Under the pieces are notes generated by a model that was not told where the DNA came from, did not search any database, and was given only the letters and a program-made list of their open reading frames with translations. A stretch of DNA of 64,000 nucleotides from positions 1,040,376-1,104,375 of the forward strand of contig JAEMWC010000189.1 in the NCBI GenBank assembly GCA_016490735.1, in the 5' to 3' direction. The stretch is from Pachyseris speciosa (Eukaryota; Cnidaria; Anthozoa; Scleractinia; Pachyseridae). Made by a program: the position numbers and the translations under genes. Below are positions 44,706-54,570 of this stretch, one piece after another. The number at the start of each line of letters is the position of its first letter. The stretch's first letter is position 1.

Positions 44706-45620
44706 ATAACAAACTGTCGTACGTCCACCAACAGAGCAACCACCCCCCAGGATTACTGAAAAACATCCCACTCAACATTAACAAAAGATTAACTAACATA
44801 TCATCCAGCAAAGAAGTATTTGACGAATCCATTGCACCTTACCAGAAAGCTCTTGAAGAAAGTGGATACAGTCACAAGCCGACGTACAATCCTTCACAAG
44901 AGCAAGCTTCGAAAAACAAAAGAAAACGAACAAGAAACACCACATGGTACAACCCTCCTTTCAATTCAAACGTCAGAACTAACCTTGGAAGAAAGTTCCT
45001 ACACATCGTCGACAGATGCTTCCCAAAGAACCATCCACTCCACAAGATTTTCAACAGACACACACTTAAACTCAGCTACTCATGCATGCCAAACATGAAA
45101 TCTATCATCTCGTCACACAACAAGCACATTCTCTCAAATTTGAACTTACCAACGCAACAACCTGACACCTGCAATTGCAGAAAAAAACCAGACTGTCCAC
45201 TAGAAGGAAAATGCCTCCAGACAAATGTCATCTACCAAGCCACAGTAACCACAGAGACAACAACTTAAACGTATGTCGGAATGGCAACAAACTTTAAGGA
45301 ACGTTACAGAAACCACCAGACATCTTTTCGACACTCCAACAGAAGAAATGAAACAGAACTCTCGAAGTATCTTTGGAATTTACAAGACAACAAGAAGCCT
45401 TTCAGATGAAATGGAAAATTTTAAAGAAATGTAAACCCTATAGCAACATGAACAAAAAATGTAACCTTTGCCTGTATGAAAAATTCATCATCATTTCTAG
45501 AAAAGAGCTGTGTAGCCTAAACAGGCGAAACGAGCTAGCGAGTTCATGCCCCCACAGAAACAGATATGTGCTCCAGAACTTTAGAGTAACGCAACTAAGA
45601 CAAAAAGCATCTGTTACCTA
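44705..45620 (+). pseudogene. PLE C-terminal region with GIY-YIG endonuclease, internal TAA
   Basis: It reads NNKLSYVHQQSNHPPGLLKN, SSSKEVFDESIAPYQKALEE and, in the next frame, FNSNVRTNLGRKFLHIVDRC, CNCRKKPDCPLEGKCLQ (zinc-binding-like) and NVIYQATVTT. A TAA at 45266-45268 follows, then in the same frame TYVGMATNFKERYRNHQTSF, LSKYLWNLQD, NKKCNLCLYEKFIII and NRRNELASSCPHRNRYVLQN, ending at TAG 45619-45621. This is the classic GIY-YIG end (VIYQA...TYVG). The same TAA is present in the inverted copy (42028-42030), so it predates their separation. Confidence 0.85.
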
Positions 45621-45700
45621 GATACAATGTCTTGAATGTAACGCATCCCCATAACAACCATTCATATTTTACTACCAGTTCTGTTAGTTTTAATACTAAA

Positions 45701-45773
45701 TCGTTGAAGTTGCCTGATGAGTGTGGTCATAAAATTTTGAACCATACGAAACAGCACTGTCGCAATAAAACGA
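45701..45773 (+). ncRNA. Type I hammerhead ribozyme (PLE 3' terminus)
   Basis: CTGATGA at 45714-45720 and GAAA at 45748-45751. Stem II is gtgtggt (45721-45727) with accatac (45741-45747), 7 bp including one wobble. Stem III is acag/ctgt (45751-45754, 45757-45760). The cleavage triplet is GTC, so cleavage falls after C45761. Stem I is ttgc with gcaa, and an outer helix tcgtt (45701-45705) pairs with aacga (45769-45773) across an internal loop. It carries the consensus core and the optimal GUC-type site, and lies about 80 bp after the ORF end. Confidence 0.9.
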
Positions 45774-45872
45774 TGATTACTCCTGAAGCCTGAACTGCTG
45801 TGAAGTTATAGTGAACGCTCCTCAATCTAATGAGTTGAGCGCTCTACGAAATACATCCTACCCAGGAAACAA

Positions 45873-45939
<67 letters not shown>
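45873..45939. repeat. (TA)n microsatellite
   Basis: About 33 units, downstream border of the PLE region. Confidence 0.95.
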
Positions 45940-45940
<1 letters not shown>

Positions 45941-45987
45941 CTCTTCACAAGCATCAGTCACAAACAGTTAATCTTCATGAAGAAACA

Positions 45988-46121
45988 TACACTATCACAA
46001 ATGAAGATAACCCACATGTTTTGTTCCACACCTATATTTCGACCACATAAAGTGAAGACCACTTTATGTGGTCGAAATATAGGTGTGGAACAAAACATGT
46101 GGGTTATCTTCATTTGTGATA

Positions 46122-46126
<5 letters not shown>
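45988..46126. repeat. Perfect palindrome, 66 bp arms
   Basis: 45988-46053 and 46061-46126 are perfect reverse complements around the 7-nt spacer gaagacc. The arm includes cacctatatttcgaccacat. It is continuous with (TA)n on the right and lies 48 bp after (TA)n on the left. The word cctatatttcga is shared with the PLE-end fragment at 39743, so it is probably two inverted PLE tips. Confidence 0.95.

Positions 46127-46201
<75 letters not shown>
46123..46201. repeat. (TA)n microsatellite
   Basis: About 39 units. Confidence 0.95.
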
Positions 46202-46203
<2 letters not shown>

Positions 46204-46817
46204 ACCGAAGTCAACTTAGCGGATGACAAAGGAGGATCCAATTACGGATACAGGCTTATTTCAATTAATTAATATTTCAATTAATTAAATATATGAGGGA
46301 AACCCTAACCCTGTACACCCCAAATAATCATATTTTCATTGAATAAATGTTTGAAAGAAAATTTGCCCTGAGCGGGATTTGAACCCACGTCCCCCGTATA
46401 CTAGTCGGGTGTGATGACCACTACACTATCAGGACAACCATGCTGGCAACACGGCAATCGAAGATGTGATTTACGTGATCGAAGACGTGGCATCCCGGGA
46501 AATTTTACTTTCTTAGGTGACAAGGCAGGGGAAGCCTATAACTCCATTTGAAACCCAACTAAGAATCAATTACTGATACACGGACCGAAGTCAACTTAGC
46601 GGATGACAAAGGAGGATCCAATTACGGATACAGGCTTATTTCAATTAATTAAATTCTGTATATGAGGGAAACCCTAACCCTGTACACCCCAAATAATCAT
46701 ATTTTCATTGAATAAATGTTTGAAAGAAAATTTGCCCTGAGCGGGATTTGAACCCACGTCCCCCCGTATACTAGTCGGGTGTGATGACCACTACACTATC
46801 GGGACAACCATGCTGGT
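46202..46817 (-). mobile_element. Two tandem SINE-like units with tRNA-like segment (Asp/Glu-like D arm)
   Basis: 46202-46447 is repeated at 46579-46817 (start word ggaccgaagtcaacttagcg). Minus-strand tRNA-like bodies lie at 46435-46365 and 46805-46734. Acceptor GTCCTGA pairs with TCAGGGC, the A-box-like region is TAGTGTAGTGGTCATCAC, and the B box is GTGGGTTCAAATCCCGC. The anticodon arm (CCCG...CGGG) closes only with a mismatch, so these are SINE heads. They may derive from a different tRNA than the array at 30.5 kb. Confidence 0.75.
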
Positions 46818-46914
46818 TGTATATATAGACGGTTGAAGGCGCTTCCTGGGCCAACGAAAGATGCAGAACCACTGATGATTCACAGTCCTTATTCCGCGAA
46901 TGATAAAAAACAGT

Positions 46915-47035
46915 TAAAAAGACCGAAAATGGACAACTTTTGGTTCAAAAAAGATAAAAATTTAAAAATTTATGATTAAAAAACGTTTCGGTCTCTCGAC
47001 CTTCGTCAGTTACAAACAGAATGTTAAAAATATAT
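46915..47035 (-). repeat. PLE-type terminal fragment (copy of 39796-39905)
   Basis: Contains aaaatggacaacttttggtt and, on the minus strand, CTGACGA-a-ggtc..gacc-GAAACG, as at 39.9 kb. Confidence 0.6.
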
Positions 47036-47184
47036 ATGTTTATATATATACCTCACTGTTATTTTAAGTCAAAAGGAGAGGTAACACAAAAAAAATAAAT
47101 AATAACACAAAATACGAGGATATCCTGGGCTTGCAGTCCTCCATTTAGTTGCCGGTTAAGTCTAGCATTTTGGGGGCAGATTTC

Positions 47185-47672
47185 TTCTGAGGTTGGGACG
47201 GGCTACAGATGGGGCTTTGGCAAACCGAACTGACTGGAGGCGTGTTTTGTTTCGGACTGGACAAGATTTACCGGCTGATTTTGAGCAGCAGTAGCAGGAT
47301 TTGTGTTCAATTGGAAGATGCATCGGTCAACACAGACTTTGCAGAGTACGGCTCATTTGCAGTGGCCAACGAGACGGAGAAATGGAAGGAAGGTATTATG
47401 GTCCATGCTGGTAATATGTATGAGGGTTGTAATTTTCACGATAGTATACCTCTTATATTATTACTTGAGTTTCATATTCGGTTACCAGCAAGGTTATGAA
47501 CACATTTCAAGTACAAAAAGAACAATTCGGTCAGAAATTGAAGGCTTGCAGAAAAATTTGACGAGGTTGAAGATACCATAAGAAAAAGCCTTTATGGAAC
47601 TCGCGTTGTCTGTAATTCCGTGAAGAGGTCTGAGAAGCTTCTGGGATGAAGATACGTCTAAGGGACTTCTAA
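47185..47672 (+). pseudogene. Decayed fibrinogen-domain (FReD) gene fragment
   Basis: 47185-47395 reads GWDGLQMGLW..., then FGLDKIYRLILSSSSRICVQ and TDFAEYGSFAV, matching the second half of exon 2 of the other copies (GWDDYKRGF...FWLGLDKI.RLTVSSSNKLRV). At 47620-47672 VKRSE, then MKIRLRDF and TAA, match the last residues of exon 3. The middle, with calcium site and WWY, is gone, and a TGA near 47185 replaces the YRG start. It is a relic, not a gene. Confidence 0.75.
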
Positions 47673-47729
47673 GATTTAGAGTCAAGTACTTTATCCTGTG
47701 CTTTAAATACACGACACCGTAAAGTTCCC

Positions 47730-47865
47730 ATAGTAGCACCCCCGGAAAGTTACGACTCCCGGAAAGTAACGACAAAAGTTTCTGACTTCTAATAAATCCC
47801 GAAAATAGCGAGCCCCAGAAAGTAGCGGCCTCCCCGAAAGTAGCGAGTTCCCAAAAAGTATCGAG
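47730..47865. repeat. Imperfect ~15-20 bp tandem repeat
   Basis: Variants of cccggaaagtagcga recur about six times (cccggaaagttacgac, cccggaaagtaacgac, cccgaaaatagcgag, cccagaaagtagcgg, cccgaaagtagcgag, cccaaaaagtatcgag). Confidence 0.65.
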
Positions 47866-48189
47866 ACTAAGTTTTTTTTAATTACCTTATAAACACGCCG
47901 AATGCCTTTATTGTTTTCCAGTTGCAATCGATAGTCAAATTTTTAATGTACAATACTACAATATGTTCGTGCATTTACAAATTTATCACGATAAAGCACT
48001 TTACAACAAGGGAAACATGGCATGCCTGAAGCTATCATTCGTCAGTCGTTGACGTTAGTTCACACATTGCACAATGTAAACACTAAACTGATATAAAGTT
48101 AAGAGGGGGGCTTATTTCAAACCTTAAACCTTTCGTTTTCGTCTTTAAATAGTTTTTGCACTAAACTCAAACAACTGCAGTGAAACTGA

Positions 48190-48463
48190 GGGGAGCAGGG
48201 CTGGCGTAGTAGTGAGAGCATTCGCCTTCCACCAATGTGGCCCGGGTTCAATTCCCTGACTCGGCGTCATAAGTGGGCTGAGTTTGTTGGTTCTCTACTC
48301 TGCTCCGAGAGGTTTTCTCCGGGTACTCCGGTTTTCCCCTCTCCCCAAAAACCAACATTTGATTTGATTTCATTTGATTTCAGTTCAGTTGATTTAATTT
48401 GTTTCTGTATTTGCTCGGCCCCACTAGCCTTTGTGCTATAAATACTACCGAGGGTAAATAAAG

Positions 48464-48493
<30 letters not shown>
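48190..48493 (+). mobile_element. tRNA-derived SINE with (ATT)n tail
   Basis: The head contains an A-box-like gctggcgtagtagtgagagc and the B box ccgggttcaattccctg. The body has ttggttctctactctgctcc and tactccggttttcccctctc. The tail is gtaaataaaggtta followed by (TTA)n at 48467-48494. The body sequence resembles a SINE family that I recall as common in anthozoans. Confidence 0.75.
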
Positions 48494-48495
<2 letters not shown>

Positions 48496-48633
48496 TTATT
48501 TAATACAGACCAGCAAACAGCATTATGTGTTTGACTGTATATTTGTTTAAAAACAAACCAACTGGGCGTCATACAGTGAACTTCGTAAGAGGGAATAGGA
48601 GGGACTAATTACAAAATCTCATGTCTCAAAGGG

Positions 48634-48850
48634 GAGGGGGGCTTATTAGAGGGGGGATTAGTAGAGACGGGGGGCTTATTAGAGAAGGGAGGTTAGTAGA
48701 GACGGGGGGCTTATTAGAGAAGGGAGGTTAGTAGAGACGGGGGGCTTATTAGAGAAGGGAGGTTAGTAGAGACGGGGGGCTTATTAGAGAAGGGAGGTTA
48801 GTAGAGACGGGGGGCTTATTAGAGAAGGGAGGTTAGTAGAGACGGGGGGA
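48634..48850. repeat. 35 bp G-rich minisatellite, ~6 units
   Basis: The unit ggggggcttattagagaagg + gaggttagtagagac is repeated about six times. The first unit is a variant (attagaggggggattag). The G-runs of each unit are on the plus strand. Confidence 0.92.
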
Positions 48851-48869
48851 TTAATAGAGCTTTTACCGT

Positions 48870-50286
48870 ATTCTGCTCGAAATTCTGCTCGGACACCTAA
48901 ATTAATTCTCCTCCAATTCTGCTCGGTGCCCAATTTTTTTTTTCCCGCCCTTCGGGCAGTACGTGTGTAATTCTCTAAATATGATATAGAAGCGTGGGCC
49001 TAACCTCTGATAATAATAAGATAATTATTTATTATGCAAAACTAAATCTCTGTAACACTTCGTTACATAAATCGAAACGGTGAATTTTTTATTAGGATGT
49101 TACAGAAAAGGAACAGCTAACAAATATTGCTTACAAACAGAAAAATGTCAACATATATATACAACACAACTTACGAGTTTTCAGCAATGTCAGGAGTCAG
49201 GACATAATATTAAGCTATCATTGTTTCCAGACCAGGACTTTTGCAACAGTTTGATGGCCGCAGTCCAGCAAATCATACAAAAGGCCCAACGCATATAATT
49301 AGTGCTATAGATTTTCCGTTATTCTGCTCAAAGTCTGCTCGAAAATGCCTTTTCCTGCCGGCAGAATGCATGCTCCCCATTCTGCTCAAAATTCAGCTTG
49401 AAGATTTTATCCAAGCCTACTCTGAAGTTCAGGTTAATTATAATGTTGAAAGACACAGTTTTAACTTATGTTAAAACAAATCCTAAGGCACCAATCTTTT
49501 TCAATTTGCGTTTTCCTGCTACACTCACTTCCTTGAAGTCACGTTCGTCCACAAAATGTATAAACACCTTTTTTCCCACATTCTCCGCCATTTTGTTTGA
49601 TGGTAAATCGCGAACGACGCGAAGCATTGCGTGGGAGCTGTCAAAATGGGGACATCTGATTGGCTATCACTCAACCCTCTTGGGAACACCGGATCTTGGA
49701 GGACATCTAAAAATACCTTAAGAGGGATTACGATGGGGATAGGGCCTATATGGGGGATTAATTCTCTTACCTTTTATCTTCTCTTGGTTACAAGCAGTAA
49801 ACAAGGAGGTCAAGAGGGCCCCAACGAAAACTGCAATTTTTATGAAAACGGCGACAATTACGAATTTTACAAAAAATTGGAAAATTCGTCGAGTCAGTGA
49901 AAAGCAGCAGCAAGGTGGTTGAGAGGGCGCCAAAGTAAACCGCGAAAATTGTGAATTTTACGAAAAATTGGAAAATTCATCCAAGAGTCAGTGAAAAGCA
50001 GGGAAAGGGGTGGTTTAAGGGCCCCACAGTCTAAGAGCCCTTTTGGTATTTCAGTTATTTACAATAATCATTACATTATGAGCTTGAGATTTATTTTGTG
50101 TGATAGGTGATGAGGGTGCAGCTTCAATCATCTAATCACACATGGAAAGCAAACAATCTAATTGTTTTAGTATAAATCTACTAGTGGTTGAAAACAATAC
50201 AAGTAAGTAGTAAATGATCCAAATTCTCTATGCAGGCACTTTAAAAAGTGGAAGAAGTGGTTGCTATGTTGTTGACAACTGCTACT
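48870..50286. other. Intergenic DNA
   Basis: No gene is recognised. The word ttctgctc recurs four to five times at 48873-49390. 49890-50010 has a near-duplicate of gtgaatt...acgaaaaattggaaaatt (49860-49905 against 49947-49985). Confidence 0.4.
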
Positions 50287-52170
50287 CACTATGGTGGCCT
50301 ATAGCTGTCACTCGACATTTGCCAAACATTTTACAAAAAAACTTCTACAATGAACAGATATTTCAATGAAAACGTAAAACAAAAGATAAGTAATACTTAA
50401 ATAAAATTTTATTCATTGAAAATCAAAAATAAAATGAAATAAAAAGAAACTTAAATGAAAGTGAAATGAAAACAGCACCCAAAAGCAAAGAAAAATCCAA
50501 TGAAAAGAAAAACAAAAGTAAAATTAAATTTTGCATAAGCCTAGGGCTATCAGACGAAAATAAAGAAAAGATAAAAACAAAACAAAAACTAAAGTAAAAT
50601 GAAATTTTGCATGAGCCTAGGGCTATCAGACCAAGAAAAAAATAAAAACAAAAGTAAAATGAAATTTGGCACGACCCTATGGCTATCATAGTATACCAGG
50701 ATGCTTTGCACGATGAGAACTCCACTTGCAGTACAACAAGCAAAATGGCGGCCGAGTGGAGGAATTTCAAGGCGAAAGTGAAGGCAAAAAGAATCGAAGG
50801 ACAAAGAAAGAAGAAGGACACCGTTAGTGCTTTTAACGACGACAACGATACTTAAGTCCTGCAGCGATTTAGCGCTGAGGTGTTTGGCAAAACCCAAAAA
50901 TATTCAAGAATTGGTGCAAGGGAGTTCGTTTTCTATGAGTATACAAAGATTTTACGATTGAAAACATTCGAAGAGCATGCGAAAAACACTTCACAGTCGA
51001 CAAGTCAATGAGCTGTGACATTCTGGCTGGAGAACAAAGGCCGTCCTGCAGTACGGTGAAGCAGATTCCAGATTCTAGAGTGATCCATGTGAGGTTACGT
51101 TTTGTGGAACAAACTTGCTCGGACTCAGGGCAGGTCTCGTGGGCTCTGATCGGTTTTTAGTCACCGCGTCAGAAAATTTCCGTTTCGCCGGCGGCGACTT
51201 TAAGCTAGGCCCACGTTCTCGGGTGCCTAGTTCAGTAACTTAACTTCATCGGGTTCAACGACGGTAACTCGTTCCACAAAACGTACGTGGATCACTCTAG
51301 AATCTGGAATCTGCTTCACCGTACTCCCTTACACCAATTCTTGGATATTTTTGAGCTTTGCCAGACACCTAAGCGCTTAATCACTGCAGGACGTAAGTAT
51401 CGTTGTCGTCGTTAAAAGCACTAACGGTGTCCTTCTTCTTTCTTTGTCCTTCGATTCTTTTTGCCTTCATTTTCGCTTTGAAATTTCTCCACTCGGCCGC
51501 CATTTAGCTTGTTGTACTGCAAGTGGAGTTATCATCGTGCAAAGCATCGTGGTATACTATGATAGCCATAGGGTCGTGCCAAATTTCATTTTACTTTTGT
51601 TTTTATTTTTTTCTTGGTCTGATAGCCCTAGGCTCATGCAAAATTTCATTATACTTTTGTTTTTGTTTTGTTTTTATCTTTTTTTTATTTTCGTCTGATA
51701 GCCCTAGGCTTATGCAAAATTTCATTTTACTTTTGTTTTTATTTTTTTCTTGGTCTGATAGCCCTAGGCTTATGCAAAATTTCATTTTACTTTTGTTTTT
51801 ATTTTCGTCTGATAGCGCTAGGCTCATGCAAAATTTCATTTTACTTTTGTTTTTGTTTTGTTTTTATCTTTTCTTTATTTTCGTCTGATAGCCCTAGGCT
51901 TATGCAAAATTTAATTTTACTTTTCTTTTTCTTTTCATTGCAATTTTCTTTACTTTTGGGTGCTGTTTTCATTTCACTTTCATTTAAGTTTCTTTTTATT
52001 TCATTTTAGTTTTGATTTTCAATGAATAAACGTTTTGTTTAAGTATTACTTATCTTTTGTTTTACGTTTTCATTGAAATATCTGTTCATTGTAGAAGTTT
52101 TTTTGTTTTGTTACATCTTTGACAAATGTCGAGTGATAGCTATAGGTCACCGTAACTCACTCTCTATCAC
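50287..52170. mobile_element. Foldback element, ~1.9 kb, arms with internal tandem repeats
   Basis: The left arm 50287-50935 is inverted at about 51323-52170; shared words include gtcactcgacatttg, acagatatttcaatgaaaac and atggcggccgagtgga. The loop itself contains another inverted pair (51050-51110 and 51275-51330, gtgaagcagattccagattc). Each arm contains repeats of a ~60-90 bp unit with gagcctagggctatcag: three in the left arm, six in the right. A 36-codon ORF beginning MAAEWRNFKAKVKAKR is in the left arm; the right-arm copy has one substitution in that stretch. Continuing sequence at 50944-51110 reads FTIENIRRACEKHF...CDILAGEQ, possibly a captured exon. Confidence 0.8.
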
Positions 52171-52213
52171 AGAATAGATAGCGAGTAGCATGGCCAAACA
52201 TAGAACATAACCG

Positions 52214-52660
52214 CCGACCGGTTAGCTCAGTGGTAGAGCACCGGACTACCGTGCGGGAGGTCGTGGGTTCGAACCCCGGCCGGACCAACACTCAGGGTCT
52301 TTAAATAATTGAGGAGAAAGTGCTGCCTTTGTAATGACATCTACAAACGGTTAGACTTTCTAGTCTTCTCGGATAAGGACGATAAACCGTAGGCCCCGTC
52401 TCACAACTCTTCATAATTCTCTGATTCTGTGGGACGTAAAAGAACCACTAGGGACGCAACAAAACTCTGGCAGTGACCATCCCTAGTGTCTGTCTTAATT
52501 TGATATTTACATTACGGGGGCACTCATAACTCATCTTCATTAATTGTAAACTGCGTTATAAGCAGTCTGGCAAAGTCCCCCGGCCAGTGTTGTAATGCGC
52601 ATTTGAATATTGCATAGAAAATGCGCAATATAAATGTGATATATTATTATTATAACATCA
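52214..52660 (+). mobile_element. tRNA-derived SINE
   Basis: The head has ccgaccgg (52214-52221), A box tagctcagtggtagagc, B box gggttcgaacccc, and closes with ccggccgg (52276-52283). The body includes ggataaggacgataaaccgt, and the end is (ATT)n-like (52640-52655). The cloverleaf has two mismatches in the anticodon stem, so it is not a genuine tRNA gene. Confidence 0.75.
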
Positions 52661-52701
52661 TTTGTGATAGAAATTAGTAGATTTGTACTAAAGAAGTTTA
52701 G

Positions 52702-52870
52702 TGTGAATGATATATGAAATAAATCATACATGAACTGCGGAAATGAAATCAAATGAAGAATGATCCTCGCAGTTGTGAACGCAATTTATGCAATTGCGAA
52801 AAGAAGCCTGAAAAAAAATTCAGGACTTCAACGGGATTTGAACCCGTGATCTCGCGATTACCGGTGCGAT

Positions 52871-52911
<41 letters not shown>

Positions 52912-53003
52912 AGGTCAATTGTAGGTTCATATGTTCCCGTGAAAGAAATGAGTGTGAATGATATATGAAATAAATCATACGTGAACTGCGGAAATGAAAT
53001 CAT
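52702..53003 (-). mobile_element. SINE with Thr-like tRNA segment (second copy of 17758-18005)
   Basis: The minus-strand tRNA-like body is 52896-52824 (73 nt); acceptor GGCTTCA pairs with TGAAGTC over 7 bp. The unit is flanked by about 50 bp direct repeats (52702-52751 and 52953-53003, sharing gaatgatatatgaaataaat), either long target duplications or a tandem remnant. Confidence 0.75.
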
Positions 53004-53026
53004 TTGATTTTTTGACGTCAAAATAA

Positions 53027-53790
53027 TGTACACGGAAAAAATTATTTCATGTTCTGTGAACATTTTCGTCCAAGCGGAATTAAAAAAAAACAACAACAGA
53101 AACTACAAAGCTTTAGCTTTCCATAGAGACCAAAATTATTATAAGAATACAAATAGAACGCAAGTTATAATTTTTTTCGGCGACACAAATATTTCGCTAA
53201 TTCTTGCGTTGACAGGAAAAGGGACAACATGATAACCCAATTTCATTCATTGACGGAAACCGATTTTACCTTCTTGAACGGATTTCGTGAGCGCTAATAA
53301 CAACATCTGAAAACTACACTTTTCTAGCTTTCCATAGAGACCAAAATTATCGCTTTACGTCAAAACTAACGAGAGTTAGAATTTTCGAAAACACAGCGTC
53401 ATTGTTTGTTTAATCTGTGGGACGGCGGTCCCTCAACCACTGTTTTACTCGTACACGGAAAATTTTTTTCCATGTTCTGTGAACATTTTCGCCCAAGCGA
53501 ATGCAAAAATCAAAACTGCAAGGATTTAGCTTACCATCGAGACCAAAATTATTGTAAGAATACAAATAAAACGCGAGTTAAGTCTTAAGTAATTTTTTTT
53601 CCGGCAAGACAAAGACAGTATTATCTTATTTGCGATGACTGGAAAACGGACAACACCGTAGCGCTATTTTATGATTCATTGACGGAAAAATGGAATTCAA
53701 CTTCTTGAAATTATTTCGTGCGTGGCAATTAGAAAATCTAAAAACTAGAGGTTTCTAGCTTTCCACGGAGACCAAAATAATCGCTCGAAA
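53027..53790. repeat. Tandem duplication, two diverged ~340 bp copies
   Basis: 53027-53370 and 53451-53790 share catgttctgtgaacattttc, gaccaaaattatt.taagaat, acaaata.aacgc.agtta, cattgacgga and gagaccaaaat. No coding sense on either strand. Confidence 0.65.
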
Positions 53791-54113
53791 ATTCTCAAAA
53801 GCGCGAAAGTTTACTTTTGGCCCACGTGACAAAAAGGGACGGAGCGTTTCACGCCTGAGTTATCTGAACACGTCGCAAAGAGAAAAGGCTGCTGTCCCTC
53901 CTTCTTTCCGCTCGCTCGACTTGACTTCCGCTCGCCCCAATTTCCGCTTGCTCGGGCTTCGCGTTTGCTCACAAGATCGACGAAGGAAAGAAAGAGGGAC
54001 TGCTCGCAGTCTAATCAGTGTTGATCGTCGGTCGAAATCAGCAATGTGTTGTAGATAACCACATCTGATGCAGGCACGGCGAATTTTTGGCTGTAGTGCA
54101 ACTGACATTTAAA

Positions 54114-54422
54114 TGTAGGCATTTTATGTTTGTTATTGAAGAAGGAACCAAAGTATTCAATTTAGCAAGGCGTCAACATACTTCAGTCAGAGGGAGACTG
54201 GTACTGAATGAGATACCATGGAAACCAGTTAGCTCAATTCATGATAGGCGATCGAAGTACTTCAATGAACTCAAAACAGCAAATTGTAGAGAATTTTTGA
54301 TGATTGGAAATGTGTCTGAAATAATGCACTCATCAATTGAAATCCCCACCCCTGAAACAGGGTGGGGATATGACTACATGTCAACTAGAATAGTGATAAA
54401 ACCCCCACCCTACTGGGGCACT
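54114..54422 (+). other. Unrecognised 100-codon open frame
   Basis: The frame contains MFVIEEGTKVFNLARRQHTS and KYFNELKTANCREFLMIGNV. Its end runs into the inverted repeat at 54332, giving Pro-rich nonsense (KPPPYWGT). No family is recognised. It might be the tail of an exon overwritten by the MITE, or chance. Confidence 0.15.
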
Positions 54423-54570
54423 TAAGCTTGTAAAACCCCCACCTGTAGGAGGAAAATTGAACATGGTAAATCTTGAGAAATCCCCACCCCCAAGGGCAGA
54501 ACATGCGGTCAAACACCCTTCATTCCCCCAACCTTGGCCGGGAATGGGGTGTCGGGATTTCAGTTGATAA
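54332..54570. mobile_element. MITE-like element with ~20 bp inverted ends and C-rich repeats
   Basis: Left atcaattgaaatccccaccc, right inverted gtcgggatttcagttgat. Inside are three hairpin-like blocks of the form cccccaccctactgggg, cccccacctgtagg and ccccacccccaaggg. Confidence 0.55.

Larger units (their letters stand above)
41262..45800 (+). mobile_element. Hammerhead-bearing Penelope-like element with inverted terminal copies, interrupted by an insertion
   Basis: The terminal unit (GIY-YIG end plus 3' tail) occurs three times: plus 41262-41503 (partial), minus 41504-42122, and plus 45176-45800. The coding body lies between (RT 42150-43270), is interrupted at about 43271-44705 by another element, and resumes at 44705. 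The minus copy and the distal plus copy form a long inverted repeat of about 0.5 kb. This matches the inverted pseudo-LTR form of PLEs. Confidence 0.85.

Noticed and set aside
41262..45800. LTR retrotransposon with inverted LTRs
   Set aside because: The RT has PLE motifs (MGSYDGAE, YRDD) and a GIY-YIG domain; no gag, protease, RNase H or integrase is present.
45873..46201. Open frames with Ile-Tyr repeats
   Set aside because: Direct product of (TA)n.
50423..52009. Phe/Leu-rich open frames suggestive of membrane proteins
   Set aside because: They come from A/T-rich tandem repeats in the arms of a foldback element and differ in frame between copies.
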